From positions 1 through 45,847 of the forward strand of contig NZ_BBPQ01000015.1 in the NCBI RefSeq assembly GCF_000787855.1: a stretch of DNA of 45,847 nt, given 5' to 3'. Origin of the DNA: Streptacidiphilus anmyonensis (GTDB lineage: Bacteria > Actinomycetota > Actinomycetes > Streptomycetales > Streptomycetaceae). Positions 17,399 to 25,996 of this stretch are shown here, one piece after another. How positions within the stretch are numbered: the first letter of the stretch is position 1; each line of letters starts with the position of its first letter. The notes beneath the pieces are model-generated. The model ran no database searches and was not told where the DNA came from. It worked only from the letters and a program-made list of their open reading frames with translations. A program made the translations under genes and the position numbers.

Positions 17399-19150
17399 TC
17401 AGAGCGCGGCCAGGTGGTCCGTCAGATCGTCCAGGCCGAGGGAGCCCTGGCGGATGGCGGTCATGTGCCAGGTCTTGAGGTCGAAGGCGGAGCCCTGGCG
17501 GGCGCGGGCCGCGGCGCGGCCGGCGAGCCAGGCGCGTTCGCCCAGCTTGTAGCCGATGGCCTGGCCGGGGCGGCCGAGGTAGCGGACGATCTCGCTGTCG
17601 CGGGCCGCGGGCGGCATGCCGACGTAGTCGGTCATGAAGTCCGTGGCCAGCTCCGGGGTCCAGCGCTCGCCCGGGTGGAACGGGGAGTGGGCCGGGATCG
17701 CCAGCTCCAGGTGCATGCCGATGTCGACGATCACCCGGACGATGCGCATCATCTGCTTGCCCAGGTAGCCGAGCCGACGCGCGGGGTCCTCGAGGAAGCC
17801 CAGCTCGTCCATCAGGCGCTCCGCGTACAGGGCCCAGCCCTCCACGTTCGCGCTGATCTTGCCGAGTGTGACCTGGTAGCGCGAGAGCCGCTCCGCCTCC
17901 GCCGCCCAGGAGGCGATCTGCAGGTGGTGGCCCGGAACCCCCTCGTGGTACCAGGTGCTGACCAGCCGCCAGGTCTGGAACCGCTCCTGGGCGTCGCCGT
18001 TGGCCAGCGGCAGGAAGGTGCGGCCGGGGCGGCTGAAGTCCAGGCTCGGGCCGCTGTAGTGGGGCGCGGCGGCGCCGCCGGCCGGGGCGATCCGGGTCTC
18101 GACGCGGCGCAGCGGGCCGGTGATGTCGAAGTGGGTCCCGTCCAACGCCGTGATCGCGTCCTCCATGATCTGCTGGAGCCATGCCCGCATGTTCTCGGCG
18201 CCCTGCACGGTGTGCCCGTGCCGGTTCAGGTGCTCCCGCGCCTCCTGGACGCCCGCGCCGGGCAGCACGCGCCGCGCCTCCGCCTGGAGTTCGGCCCAGA
18301 CGCGGTGGAACTCCTCCCAGCCCCAGGCGTAGGTCTCGTCCAGGTCGAGGTCGGAGCCGGTGAACTGGCGGGCCCACAGCAGGTAGCGCTCCCGTCCGAC
18401 GGCGTCCGGGGTGCCCTGGGCGGCGCTCGCGTAGTCCGTGCGCAGCCAGTCGCGGAACCCGACGAGCGCCTCCGTCGCCGCGAGGGCGGCGGCGTCGAGC
18501 TCCGGACGGAGCCGCTGCGGCGCGGGCTCGACGAACTCGGCGAACCAGCCGGCCGTGCCGGTTCGCTCGCCGGTCCACGCGGTCAGCTGCGCGGCGAGCA
18601 CCTCGGCCTGACGCGGCGCGGCGAACAGGCCGCGCCGGACGCCCTCGACCAGGGTGGCCTGGTGGCCCTCCAGGGCGGCGGGCAGCTTGCGCAGCCGCCC
18701 GAGCACGGGGACCCAGTCCTCGTCGGCGGCGGTGGGCATCTGGGTCAGGATGCCGCGCAGCCCGTGCACGGGCGCGTGGATGTTGCGGACCGCGCGGAAG
18801 TTCTCGCCCGACTCGTGCACCCGCAGTTCGGACGTTAGCCGCTCGCGCAGCAGCCGGGCGCAGACCTGCTCGGCCGGGTCCGCGACCGCGTCGCGCGGGA
18901 GGGCGTCGAGCCGTCGCAGCGTGTCGCGGGCGAGGTCGGCCTCCGCCTCGCCGCCCTGCGGCGAGAGGTCGGGCATCCGGTCGTCGGTCGGGTCGAGGCC
19001 CAGCCAGGTGGTGACGCCGGGGTCCAGGACGGCGGCCCGGGCGACGTAGTCGTCGGCGATCTGTCGCGCGGTGGCGGGCGGGGCGGCGGGCGCGGTGTCG
19101 GGCGGCGTGGCGGGCGAGGTCGTCGCCGGGCTCGTCGGTGTACTGCTCAT
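17399..19150 (-). CDS. DUF885-family putative metallopeptidase
   Basis: 583 aa, the normal size of the family. The conserved zinc-site-like motif HEGVPGHH lies in the second half (around residue 404), followed by a downstream region GWALYAERLMDELG, both hallmarks of DUF885. Members are thought to be peptidases related to M3/M32-type enzymes, though few have been tested. No signal peptide: the N-terminus is a Thr/Pro/Ala-rich stretch of about 25 residues, so it is probably cytoplasmic. The ATG at 19150 fits the divergent 150-bp gap to the next plus-strand gene. Confidence 0.87.
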   Translation of the reverse strand: MSSTPTSPATTSPATPPDTAPAAPPATARQIADDYVARAAVLDPGVTTWLGLDPTDDRMPDLSPQGGEAEADLARDTLRRLDALPRDAVADPAEQVCARLLRERLTSELRVHESGENFRAVRNIHAPVHGLRGILTQMPTAADEDWVPVLGRLRKLPAALEGHQATLVEGVRRGLFAAPRQAEVLAAQLTAWTGERTGTAGWFAEFVEPAPQRLRPELDAAALAATEALVGFRDWLRTDYASAAQGTPDAVGRERYLLWARQFTGSDLDLDETYAWGWEEFHRVWAELQAEARRVLPGAGVQEAREHLNRHGHTVQGAENMRAWLQQIMEDAITALDGTHFDITGPLRRVETRIAPAGGAAAPHYSGPSLDFSRPGRTFLPLANGDAQERFQTWRLVSTWYHEGVPGHHLQIASWAAEAERLSRYQVTLGKISANVEGWALYAERLMDELGFLEDPARRLGYLGKQMMRIVRVIVDIGMHLELAIPAHSPFHPGERWTPELATDFMTDYVGMPPAARDSEIVRYLGRPGQAIGYKLGERAWLAGRAAARARQGSAFDLKTWHMTAIRQGSLGLDDLTDHLAAL

Positions 19151-19300
19151 GGGCGTGGTCTCCCCCGAGGTGCGGATGGTTCGTTCCGGTAGCGATCATC
19201 CTGCTCGATGCGCGGCGGATCGGGAACACCGCCTCCGGCTGGTGTAGACCCGAGAAGTCAGCGTTCCCGAACCGCGACCCGCTCCGGAGGTGGGCGACCG

Positions 19301-19711
19301 ATGGCCATCGCGACGTCACCGCAGAAGATCACCACGTTCCTCATGTTCGAGGGGCGTGCCGAGGAGGCGATGCGCTTCTACACCTCGCTGTTCGACGACG
19401 GCGAGGTGCTGTCCGTGGACCGTTACGGCCCCGACCAGGACGGCCTGGAGGGGACCGTGCGGCACGCTCTCTTCTCCCTGTCCGGGCAGTCGTTCATGTG
19501 CATCGACAGCCCGGCCCGGCACGCCTTCGGTTTCACGCCGTCGGTGTCGCTCTACGTCCGGTGCGACACCGAGGAGGAGATCGACCGGCTCTTCGGTGAG
19601 CTCGCGGAGGGCGGGCAGGAGCTGATGCCGCTCGGCTCCTACGGGTTCAGCACCAGGTTCGGCTGGGTGAACGACCGTTTCGGGGTCTCCTGGCAGCTGA
19701 ACCTCGGCTGA
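19301..19711 (+). CDS. VOC-superfamily (PhnB/3-demethylubiquinone methyltransferase-like) protein
   Basis: 136 aa. The sequence KITTFLMFEGRAEEAMRFYTSLF at the N-terminus and the GFSTRFGWVNDRFGVSWQL C-terminus are diagnostic for the PhnB-like branch of the glyoxalase/bleomycin-resistance fold. No catalytic role can be assigned; these are often annotated as 3-demethylubiquinone methyltransferases without biochemical support. ATG at 19301 follows GGAGG at about 10 bp; an earlier in-frame ATG (19208) lacks support. Its stop and that of the convergent TetR gene are 36 bp apart in a region of AGGCCGG repeats. Confidence 0.83.
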   Translation: MAIATSPQKITTFLMFEGRAEEAMRFYTSLFDDGEVLSVDRYGPDQDGLEGTVRHALFSLSGQSFMCIDSPARHAFGFTPSVSLYVRCDTEEEIDRLFGELAEGGQELMPLGSYGFSTRFGWVNDRFGVSWQLNLG

Positions 19712-19747
19712 GGCCGGGCCGAGGCCGGATCAAGGCCGGGGTGAGGC

Positions 19748-20368
19748 TCAGCCCGAGACCCAGTGCCGCCGGCCGAGGCTGATCAGGCGCAGCTGGCGGC
19801 GGGCGGTCGCGGTGATCTGGCGTTCCGTCTCGGCGTCGGCCTGCTGGAGGGCCGCGGCCGTCAGCACCATGTGGTCGACGTAGAGCTCGGCGACCATCCG
19901 GACGTCCGCCCGGCCCCACCCGGCCGAGGCCGGCTGCTCGGCGAGCGCCTGCGCCACCTCCTCGGTGAACCGCTCCAGTTCGGCGGCGATCGCCTCGCGG
20001 ACGGGAGCCACTCCCCCGAACCGCTCGCGCGCGACGAAGCGGACGTGCGCGCGGTGCTCGCGGACGTGATCGGCGATCACCTTGACCGCGTGGTCGATCA
20101 GCTCCTCCGGCTCGCCCTGCTCGGCGAAGGCGGCGCGGACCATCTCGTGCAGGCTGGCGAGCGCCTCCTCGACGAGGGCCACCCCGAGATCGGCGAGGTC
20201 GCGGAAGTGCCGGTAGAAGCCCGCCGGCGACATGCCGGCCTCGCGGGTGACCTCGCGCATACCGAGGCCGGAGAAGCTCTGATGCTCCAGCAGCCGCAGG
20301 GCCGCGTCCATCAACGCCCGGCGCGACTGCTGCTTCTGGGCCTGCCGGACCCCTGTCGTGTGACTCAC
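19748..20368 (-). CDS. TetR-family transcriptional regulator
   Basis: 206 aa. Residues about 14-60 form the TetR DNA-binding domain, with MREVTREAGMSPAGFYRHF as the helix-turn-helix. The C-terminal part resembles the ligand domain of regulators with a conserved ARERFGG segment, a group that includes fatty-acid-related repressors; the ligand is unknown. The GTG at 20368 is chosen because the protein-like sequence begins there and because the upstream DNA is an operator array. Divergent from two small membrane-protein genes that it likely represses together with itself. Confidence 0.87.
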   Translation of the reverse strand: MSHTTGVRQAQKQQSRRALMDAALRLLEHQSFSGLGMREVTREAGMSPAGFYRHFRDLADLGVALVEEALASLHEMVRAAFAEQGEPEELIDHAVKVIADHVREHRAHVRFVARERFGGVAPVREAIAAELERFTEEVAQALAEQPASAGWGRADVRMVAELYVDHMVLTAAALQQADAETERQITATARRQLRLISLGRRHWVSG

Positions 20369-20375
20369 GCCATTG

Positions 20376-20458
20376 AGTAAACAACTGTTTGCTGAAATCC
20401 GCCACCCGGCGTAGGATGAAGAAGTCAGCGAACAGTTGTCATCACAAGTGTTCGCTGA
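20376..20458. promoter_or_regulatory. Three-copy operator array between tetR and small membrane genes
   Basis: The 15-mer ACAACTGTTTGCTGA (20381-20395) recurs inverted as TCAGCGAACAGTTGT (20425-20439) and again as ACAAGTGTTCGCTGA (20444-20458). The last two form an inverted repeat with 4-bp spacing and one mismatch. The first is embedded in an 18-bp near-palindrome, AGTAAACAACTGTTTGCT (20376-20393), directly 5' of the GTG start of the regulator. This is the expected layout for TetR autoregulation plus control of the divergent genes. Confidence 0.65.
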
Positions 20459-20508
20459 AAGTTCACGCCGACTGCACACTCCGCCAGAGACCAGAGAAGA
20501 GCCTCGCT

Positions 20509-20664
20509 GTGAGTCTCCTTTTCGCCCTCGCCGCCCTCAGCCTGCTGCCGGGCGCGGCCTTCCACACCGACTCGTCCGTCCTCGCGACCGGGGCGGCCGC
20601 GATCGCCGCCTGGCTGCTCGCCTTCGGCGCCCGCGAGCGCCTCGCCCGTCGGAAGCAGCACTGA
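20509..20664 (+). CDS. Small two-helix membrane protein, unrecognised
   Basis: 51 aa. Two hydrophobic segments (about 1-18 and 23-40) separated by a short loop, ending in a basic Arg/Lys-rich tail, suggesting a plasma-membrane protein with its C-terminus in the cytoplasm. GTG start at 20509 with a weak AGAGAAGAG ribosome-binding site. It is the first gene downstream of the operator array and probably under TetR control. I do not recognise a family. Confidence 0.55.
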   Translation: MSLLFALAALSLLPGAAFHTDSSVLATGAAAIAAWLLAFGARERLARRKQH

Positions 20665-20684
20665 CCAGCCACCCGGAGCGACCC

Positions 20685-20945
20685 GTGGACACCCTCACCG
20701 AACGCCAACGCACCTTCGACGCCGACCAGATGGCCGTGGCGTCGTTCATCCTCGGCCTGCTCGGCCTGCTCGTGTTCAACCTGGTGCTCGGCCCGTGCGC
20801 GATCGTGCTGGCCACGATCGCGCTGGTCCGCCGCACCGGCCGACCGGTCCGCGCCGGGCTCGGCATCGCCCTGGGCCTGGCCGATCTCGCCGTGCTGGCC
20901 GCTTCCGTCGCGGCCACGCCCGGCACCATCTGGCACGTGGCCTGA
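20685..20945 (+). CDS. DUF4190-like small membrane protein
   Basis: 86 aa. An N-terminal soluble stretch of about 17 residues is followed by ASFILGLLGLLVFNLVLGPCA, a basic GRPVRAGLGIALG loop and a second helix, the pattern of DUF4190 two-helix proteins. Function unknown. GTG start at 20685 with GGAG 7 bp upstream; an in-frame internal ATG at about 20730 would remove the soluble part. It follows the 51-aa gene by 20 bp and precedes a strong terminator. Confidence 0.6.
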   Translation: MDTLTERQRTFDADQMAVASFILGLLGLLVFNLVLGPCAIVLATIALVRRTGRPVRAGLGIALGLADLAVLAASVAATPGTIWHVA

Positions 20946-20987
20946 CCTGAGCGGCGCCGACACCGAGCAGCGCACGCAGGAGCAGCC

Positions 20988-21033
20988 CCGTCGGGGCCCG
21001 GTGATCCTCGATCACCGGGCCCCGACGGCTTTT
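20988..21033 (+). terminator. Strong intrinsic terminator
   Basis: Perfect 19-bp stem (20988-21006 with 21010-21028, core GTCGGGGCCCGGTGAT), 3-nt loop and a following TTTT at 21030-21033. It closes the small membrane-protein unit. Confidence 0.85.
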
Positions 21034-21124
21034 CGCCTCTCCCCCGAACGGCCCCGTCCGCTCGCCCCCCGGCGGTCCCGCACGGAGGCTGGGCGATGAG
21101 GTCCGGCTGCGAGGAGGCAGGCAG

Positions 21125-21544
21125 ATGAGCACATCGACCCCGACCCCCGGGGCTGGCGACGGCGAGGGCCGCTGGGCCGTCGGCGCAGTCGTGTTCGCGG
21201 CGGTGCTGCTGCTCGTCAACGGGGTCCTGGGGATCCTCCAGGGCGCGTCGGCCGTGTCCAAGGACAAGGTCTTCGTCTCCACCCCGCACTACCTCTACAA
21301 GTTCGACCTGACCGGCTGGGGCTGGATCCACGTCGTGCTCGGGATCATCGCGATCCTAGTCGGCCTCGGTCTGCTCGCCGACCAGGGCTGGGCCCGCTGG
21401 ACGGGCGTGGCCATCGCCTGTCTGAGCCTGATCGCCCAGTTCCTGTGGCTGCCGTACTACCCGTTCTGGTCCGTGGTGATGATGGGCATCGACGTCTTCA
21501 TCATCTGGGGGCTCACCAGCCACCGCCGGGTCCGCGACTTCTGA
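21125..21544 (+). CDS. Four-helix membrane protein (DUF7144-like)
   Basis: 139 aa with four hydrophobic helices (about 20-42, 62-82, 86-103 and 108-130). The VFVSTPHYLYKFDLTGWGWIH loop between helices 1 and 2 is typical of a conserved actinobacterial family of unknown function, which I believe is DUF7144. ATG start at 21125 with GAGGAGG about 10 bp upstream. It stands alone between the terminator and a convergent gene. Confidence 0.72.
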   Translation: MSTSTPTPGAGDGEGRWAVGAVVFAAVLLLVNGVLGILQGASAVSKDKVFVSTPHYLYKFDLTGWGWIHVVLGIIAILVGLGLLADQGWARWTGVAIACLSLIAQFLWLPYYPFWSVVMMGIDVFIIWGLTSHRRVRDF

Positions 21545-21563
21545 CCCGGCGGCGGCGCCGGGC

Positions 21564-21890
21564 TCAGAGCGAGAAGCTGCCGATGCCGGTGACGTGGGAG
21601 CCGTGGTTCGGCGGCAGGCTGCCGACGCCGTTCGCGTCGGGCAGAGTGGCCGGGACGGTGCAGTTCGGATCGGCGTAGACCCGGATCGACTGGTCGGTGA
21701 GGTTGTCCAGCACGTGGGCCAGCAGCGGCAACTTCACGCAGCCGGTGGGGTTCTGGTAGACGTCGAGCGGCTGGAGCTCGGTGGAGAAGACGACGACCTG
21801 ACCGGTCGCGGCCTGCGCGGGGGCGCCCGCGAGGCAGGCGGCCGACAGGGTCAGCAGGGTCAGGACGAGGGCGGTCGCGCTGCGGCGCAT
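21564..21890 (-). CDS. Small secreted protein, function unknown
   Basis: 108 aa. Residues 1-27 are a signal peptide with an AQA-type cleavage site. The mature part is about 80 residues, with two cysteines (in GCVK and PNCT) that may form a disulfide, and a GSHVTGIGSFSL C-terminus; the alternating beta pattern with one FSTELQPL strand recalls small beta-sandwich or crystallin-like secreted actinomycete proteins, but I cannot place it. ATG at 21890; an in-frame ATG at 21980 would add 30 residues without a signal-like sequence. Confidence 0.65.
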   Translation of the reverse strand: MRRSATALVLTLLTLSAACLAGAPAQAATGQVVVFSTELQPLDVYQNPTGCVKLPLLAHVLDNLTDQSIRVYADPNCTVPATLPDANGVGSLPPNHGSHVTGIGSFSL

Positions 21891-21976
21891 GGCGGTACCT
21901 CCGATGGGTCGGGATGAACGGTGTCGGGGTGGACGGGCGGTGCGGCCGAGGCGTGGGAGGGCGGGCGCGGGACCGC

Positions 21977-23329
21977 TCACCCCACGCTCCGGACGAGCGG
22001 GGAGGTCGCCGCGTGGGCGACAGCGCGGCGCGCGGCCTGCTCTCCGGAGCGGACCGCGCCCTCGCTGTTGGGCCGCAGCAGGGTCCAGTCGCCGACGTAG
22101 TCGACGGGACCCGCCGGCCGCGCGGCGAACGCGCCGCGTAGGCGCAGCGCCGCGGGCGTGGCCTCAGGGAGGCCGTGGCGGAAGCGGCAGACGAGGGTGC
22201 GCGTGGTGGCGGCCCGGAGACCGGGCAGGAAGCGCTCGGCCTCCCCGACGAGCAGGCGCGTGACCTCGGCGTCCGGCGCGTCCAGCAGGTCGGCGGCGAG
22301 CCCGGGCGTGGCGAACAGGCCCACCATCCCGCGTCCGGGCGGCACCCGCCCCCCGTTCTTGAGATGGTCCCAGAGCAGACCGGCACAGACGCCGCTCTCG
22401 GTCTCCGGGACGGCCAGGGCGTAGCTGGGCGAGCGGGTGGGACCGGCGAGCGGCCGGTCGAGGAGGCAGACGGCCTTCAGCATCGGCGTGAAGGTGCAGG
22501 CCTCCAGGTAGGAGCGCTCCTCGGCCGGCAGACCCGGGTGCAGCGCCAGGGCGACCGGCGCGGGCACGGCGAGCAGGATCCGGCGTGCCGTCAGGACCTG
22601 GCCGTCCGCGAGGCGCAGCCAGGCGGCTTCGGGGCCGGTGCGCTCGACGGCCAGGGCGGGGCTGCCGAGCCGCACGGGGACGTGTGCGGCCAGCGCGCGG
22701 GCGAGGGTGTCCATGCCCGTGGTGTAGGTGGTCCAGCGGCATCCCGCGCCCCCGGAGGCGAGCAGGGTGGCCAGCATGGGGGCGGCCGCTGAGCGTTCGG
22801 GACGCCAGCCGAAGAAGGCGCCGGCCAGCGGCTGGAAGAGGCAGTCGTGCAGATCGTGGTGGTAGGCCCTGGCGTAGTCGGCGAGGGTGACCGTGCCGAG
22901 GGGCGAGAGCTCGGGCCGGTCGGGGTCGAAGTCGCGGCGCCTGCGCACCAGACCGGCGGTGGAGCGCAGCCAGGCCCATCGGCCGGGCCAGGACATGCCG
23001 GCGCCGCTGAGGAGTCCGAGCGGGTGGCCGAGGCGCGCGTGAGCGCGCCCGTCTCGCCACAGCGCGAACCCCGCCTGGATCGCCGCGAGTCGGTCGGCCG
23101 GGACGCCTAGCTCACGGATCAGCCGCCAGGTGGCCTCGTAGCCGCGCTCGGCGATGGTCTCCGCGCCCTCGTCGACGAGGTGGCCGTCGACGTGTGCGGT
23201 GGCCATGCGACCTCCGACGCGCTTGGCGGCCTCGAAGACCTGGACCGATCGTCCTGCCTGCAGCAGCCGGTACGCGGCGGTGAGCCCGCCCACGCCGGCT
23301 CCGACGACGGCGACGTCCAGATCGGTCAT
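21977..23329 (-). CDS. FAD-dependent oxidoreductase, protoporphyrinogen-oxidase/amine-oxidase-like
   Basis: 450 aa. The N-terminal dinucleotide-binding motif VVGAGVGGLTAAYRLLQAG is followed by VFEAAKRVGGRM, the flavin contact motif of the amine-oxidase/protoporphyrinogen-oxidase/phytoene-desaturase superfamily. The C-terminus has the second FAD motif (VGDWTLLRPNSEGAVRSGEQAA). Cytoplasmic or membrane-associated. The start overlaps the stop of the AMP-ligase gene upstream by ATGA, so this is the last gene of a coupled minus-strand operon. In that setting it most likely oxidises or desaturates the small-molecule product rather than a haem precursor; this is inference. Confidence 0.82.
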   Translation of the reverse strand: MTDLDVAVVGAGVGGLTAAYRLLQAGRSVQVFEAAKRVGGRMATAHVDGHLVDEGAETIAERGYEATWRLIRELGVPADRLAAIQAGFALWRDGRAHARLGHPLGLLSGAGMSWPGRWAWLRSTAGLVRRRRDFDPDRPELSPLGTVTLADYARAYHHDLHDCLFQPLAGAFFGWRPERSAAAPMLATLLASGGAGCRWTTYTTGMDTLARALAAHVPVRLGSPALAVERTGPEAAWLRLADGQVLTARRILLAVPAPVALALHPGLPAEERSYLEACTFTPMLKAVCLLDRPLAGPTRSPSYALAVPETESGVCAGLLWDHLKNGGRVPPGRGMVGLFATPGLAADLLDAPDAEVTRLLVGEAERFLPGLRAATTRTLVCRFRHGLPEATPAALRLRGAFAARPAGPVDYVGDWTLLRPNSEGAVRSGEQAARRAVAHAATSPLVRSVG

Positions 23330-24933
23330 GTCCACTGCCCGGTGCCGTGGGTGAGGCTTCCGGCGAGATGGCGCTCGCGCAGTTCGTGGCGGCGGACCTT
23401 GCCGGTGCCGGTGCGCGGGACGGCGTCCCAGTCCAGGACGAGCGGCTCGGCCAGGGCGGGCAGGTCGCTCACGGCGGCCAGCCAACGCCCCCGGTCGACC
23501 GGGGCGTTGACCACCAGAACGGGCTGCGGCACCCGGTCGACGCCGCCCAGCACGACCGCCTCCTCGACCTCGGGGAGCCGCTCGTGGAGGACGTCCTCGA
23601 TCTCGACGCAGCTCAGGCCGGGGATCATGTCGACCTCGCGGTCGAGGAAGTGCACCACGCCGGAGCGGGTGCGCACGGCGAGGTCCCCGGTGTTGAACCA
23701 GGGGCCGTGGAGCTTCTCCTGCCAGCGCTGCTCCTCGCCCAGGTAGCCGAGGCAGCGGGCTCCGGTCCGCGTGAGCACGAGTCCGAGGCGCCCGCGCGGG
23801 ACGGGTGCGAGGGTCTGCGGGTCGACGATCCGCAGACCGACCCAGCCGGGCACGGGACGGCCGAGGTTGCGGGTCGTCGGATGACGCTCGGCACGCCGGG
23901 CGAGCGAACGCCGGGTGAGGATCCGGAAGGTGAGCGGACCGGTCTCCGTCTGCCCCCAACCCTGCATCCACAGCGGCGCCCGACGGTGGCTGGAGTCGAG
24001 GAAGGCCCGCACGGTGGGCGGGTGGACGGCGTCGAAGGTGGAGACGTACAGGCGCACGTCGCCGAAAGGGCTTCGCGGCCCGGCGGCCAGGCGCTGCCAG
24101 CGCTGGTAGGTGGACGGCAGCGCCTCGACGACCGTGGGCGGGTGCGCGCCCAGGGTGCGGCGGGCGGTCTCCGGGTCGGTGTCGTCGACGATGACCACTT
24201 CGCGGGGCTGGTGCCACAGTGTGCTGACGGTCCACGAGAGCGCACGGCCGTGAGCGAACGCGATGGCGGAAGCGACGCTGTCCGTCCGTCGCGCCGTGAC
24301 GACGGGCCAGGGCAACGCCTCGAATCCGGCGAGCCGCCGGATCAGCGTCGTGGTGGAGTGGACGACCAGCTTGGGCACCCCGGTGGTGCCCGAGGTGTGG
24401 TGCACGGCCAGCGGCCTGCCGTCGGAGCGGTAGTGGATCGGGGCGGGCGGACGCGCGGGCAGCCGGTGGAAGTCAAGGACGTCCCCGCCACGAACGGCCG
24501 ACACCGCGCCGTCCAGGGTCACGGTGCGGGCCGCGTGCCGGGTCGGGTCGACCCCGGCGGCCACCGCCGCGCGCAGCACCCGCGTGTCGGTGACCAGGAC
24601 GGCGGGGCGCAGCCGGCCGAGCAGCGTGTCCAGCGTCCCGGGATCGACGTGGTCGGAGAGGAGTGCCGGGACCGCGCCGATCCGGGCTGCGGCGCAGGCG
24701 AGCAGCACGTAGTCCCAGTGGTTGCGCTTGACGACCGCGACGTACTCGCCGGGGCCGACGCCGGCGGCGGCGAGACGGGCCGCCGTCGCGCGGACCAGGT
24801 CCGCCAACTCCGGGACGGTCCAGCGGGTGCCGTGCTCGGGCGCGATGTCGAAGGGGCGGCTGAGGTGGACGACGGTGGGTGAGCCGCGTCGGGCCAGGGC
24901 GTCGAGGACGATGCCGGGGTCGAGGGGTTTCAT
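23326..24933 (-). CDS. AMP-dependent acyl/aryl-CoA synthetase
   Basis: 535 aa, full length for the ANL superfamily. Core motifs are present in order: P-loop A3 HHTSGTTGVPK, A5 QGWGQTETGP, A7 FNTGDLAVRTRSG with FLDREVDMI, and A10 PRTGTGKVRR with the catalytic lysine. It activates a carboxylic acid as an adenylate and presumably transfers it to CoA; no carrier-protein gene is adjacent. ATGA overlaps on both sides (with the prenyltransferase upstream and the oxidoreductase downstream) show tight coupling. The acid is unknown; an aromatic or isoprenoid-derived acid would fit the neighbours. Confidence 0.87.
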   Translation of the reverse strand: MKPLDPGIVLDALARRGSPTVVHLSRPFDIAPEHGTRWTVPELADLVRATAARLAAAGVGPGEYVAVVKRNHWDYVLLACAAARIGAVPALLSDHVDPGTLDTLLGRLRPAVLVTDTRVLRAAVAAGVDPTRHAARTVTLDGAVSAVRGGDVLDFHRLPARPPAPIHYRSDGRPLAVHHTSGTTGVPKLVVHSTTTLIRRLAGFEALPWPVVTARRTDSVASAIAFAHGRALSWTVSTLWHQPREVVIVDDTDPETARRTLGAHPPTVVEALPSTYQRWQRLAAGPRSPFGDVRLYVSTFDAVHPPTVRAFLDSSHRRAPLWMQGWGQTETGPLTFRILTRRSLARRAERHPTTRNLGRPVPGWVGLRIVDPQTLAPVPRGRLGLVLTRTGARCLGYLGEEQRWQEKLHGPWFNTGDLAVRTRSGVVHFLDREVDMIPGLSCVEIEDVLHERLPEVEEAVVLGGVDRVPQPVLVVNAPVDRGRWLAAVSDLPALAEPLVLDWDAVPRTGTGKVRRHELRERHLAGSLTHGTGQWT

Positions 24934-25931
24934 CGCCACGCCACCGCCGACAGCAGGTCCGACGCGGCCATGAGGGCCACGGAGAGGCGGTGCACGTGGA
25001 TGCCGCGCCTGCGGGCCCCGAGGACGTCGCCGCGCACGATCCCCTGGAGCCACTGCGCGCAGCGCAGCACCAGGACCGGGGCCATGGCCAGCGGGAACCA
25101 CCCGGGACCGATCCCGACGGCGGCGGGGACGAGGATCAGCAGGGCCTCCAGCACCGAGACGGCTCCGATGAACACGGCGTTGCCCCGCGCGGAGACGACG
25201 GCGGCGACGGTGAGCCGGCCGACCGCGCGGTCCGCGGCCCGGTCGTTGATGTTGGAGTAGACGCCGAACAACGCGGGCCCGAGCCCGAAGAGCAGTGCCT
25301 GCACCACCACGAATCCGGGCGCCCCGCCGTTCAGCAGGCCGAACTGCGGCAGCACGAACCCCCAGCCGACGGCGGCGAGGAAAAGCTCCTGGAGACCGCG
25401 ATAGCCGAGCTTGAGCCCCCAGGAGTACTGGAAGCCGAAGACGGCGCAGGCCGCCGTGCCGAGCACCGCCCACAGCGGCCTGGCCGGCGCGGCGACGACG
25501 GCCGCGCTCCACAGGACCGCGCACAGCGCCACCGACGTCCAGCCGAAACGGATCGCCTGACGCTCAGTCAACACGCCGCAGAGGAGCGGCTTTCGGACGA
25601 GCCGCCGGGCGGCGGCGTCGGGGCCGTAGTTCGCCGCGTCGCTGCCGTCGCGAAGGCCGGTCACGTCGTCGAAGGCCACCGAAGCGGCCACCATCGTCAC
25701 CTCGCCCAGCAGGAACAGCCCCGACACCAGCGCCGTGCGGCCCGCCGACGCGCCTCCGAACGCCACCAGCATCGCCGCCACCAGGGGGACGCTCAGGTAG
25801 TAGTCGACGATGTCGAGCTTGGCCAGCCGGGCGTACGCGCGCCAACCGCCGGGCGCGGTCGCCGCCCGGCCGACCCCCGCCGGGGTGCGGACGGGCGGCG
25901 CGGCCCGGTCGAGTGCGGTCGCGGAATCCAT
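24930..25931 (-). CDS. UbiA-family membrane prenyltransferase
   Basis: 333 aa with eight to nine membrane helices. The two Asp-rich sites are recognisable but the first is atypical: FDDVTGLRDGSD instead of the usual N-D-x-x-D-x-x-x-D, while the second is SNINDRAADRAVGR. UbiA enzymes use Mg2+ at these sites to attach a prenyl chain to an aromatic or other acceptor, or act as terpene cyclases. ATG at 25931; the stop overlaps the ligase start (ATGA). Together with a ligase, FAD enzyme and methyltransferase this points to a small prenylated metabolite. Confidence 0.85.
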   Translation of the reverse strand: MDSATALDRAAPPVRTPAGVGRAATAPGGWRAYARLAKLDIVDYYLSVPLVAAMLVAFGGASAGRTALVSGLFLLGEVTMVAASVAFDDVTGLRDGSDAANYGPDAAARRLVRKPLLCGVLTERQAIRFGWTSVALCAVLWSAAVVAAPARPLWAVLGTAACAVFGFQYSWGLKLGYRGLQELFLAAVGWGFVLPQFGLLNGGAPGFVVVQALLFGLGPALFGVYSNINDRAADRAVGRLTVAAVVSARGNAVFIGAVSVLEALLILVPAAVGIGPGWFPLAMAPVLVLRCAQWLQGIVRGDVLGARRRGIHVHRLSVALMAASDLLSAVAWR

Positions 25932-25996
25932 GGACGGTGCTCCTCCTGCACGATGCGGTGCTGCTCGGGTGCTGCCTGGTGGCGTGCTGCCGGTCG

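Noticed and set aside
19701-19750. Bidirectional terminator between the VOC and tetR genes
   Set aside because: CTCGGCTGAG/CTCAGCCCGAG arms need a bulge and a long loop with AGGCCGG repeats; too weak to call.
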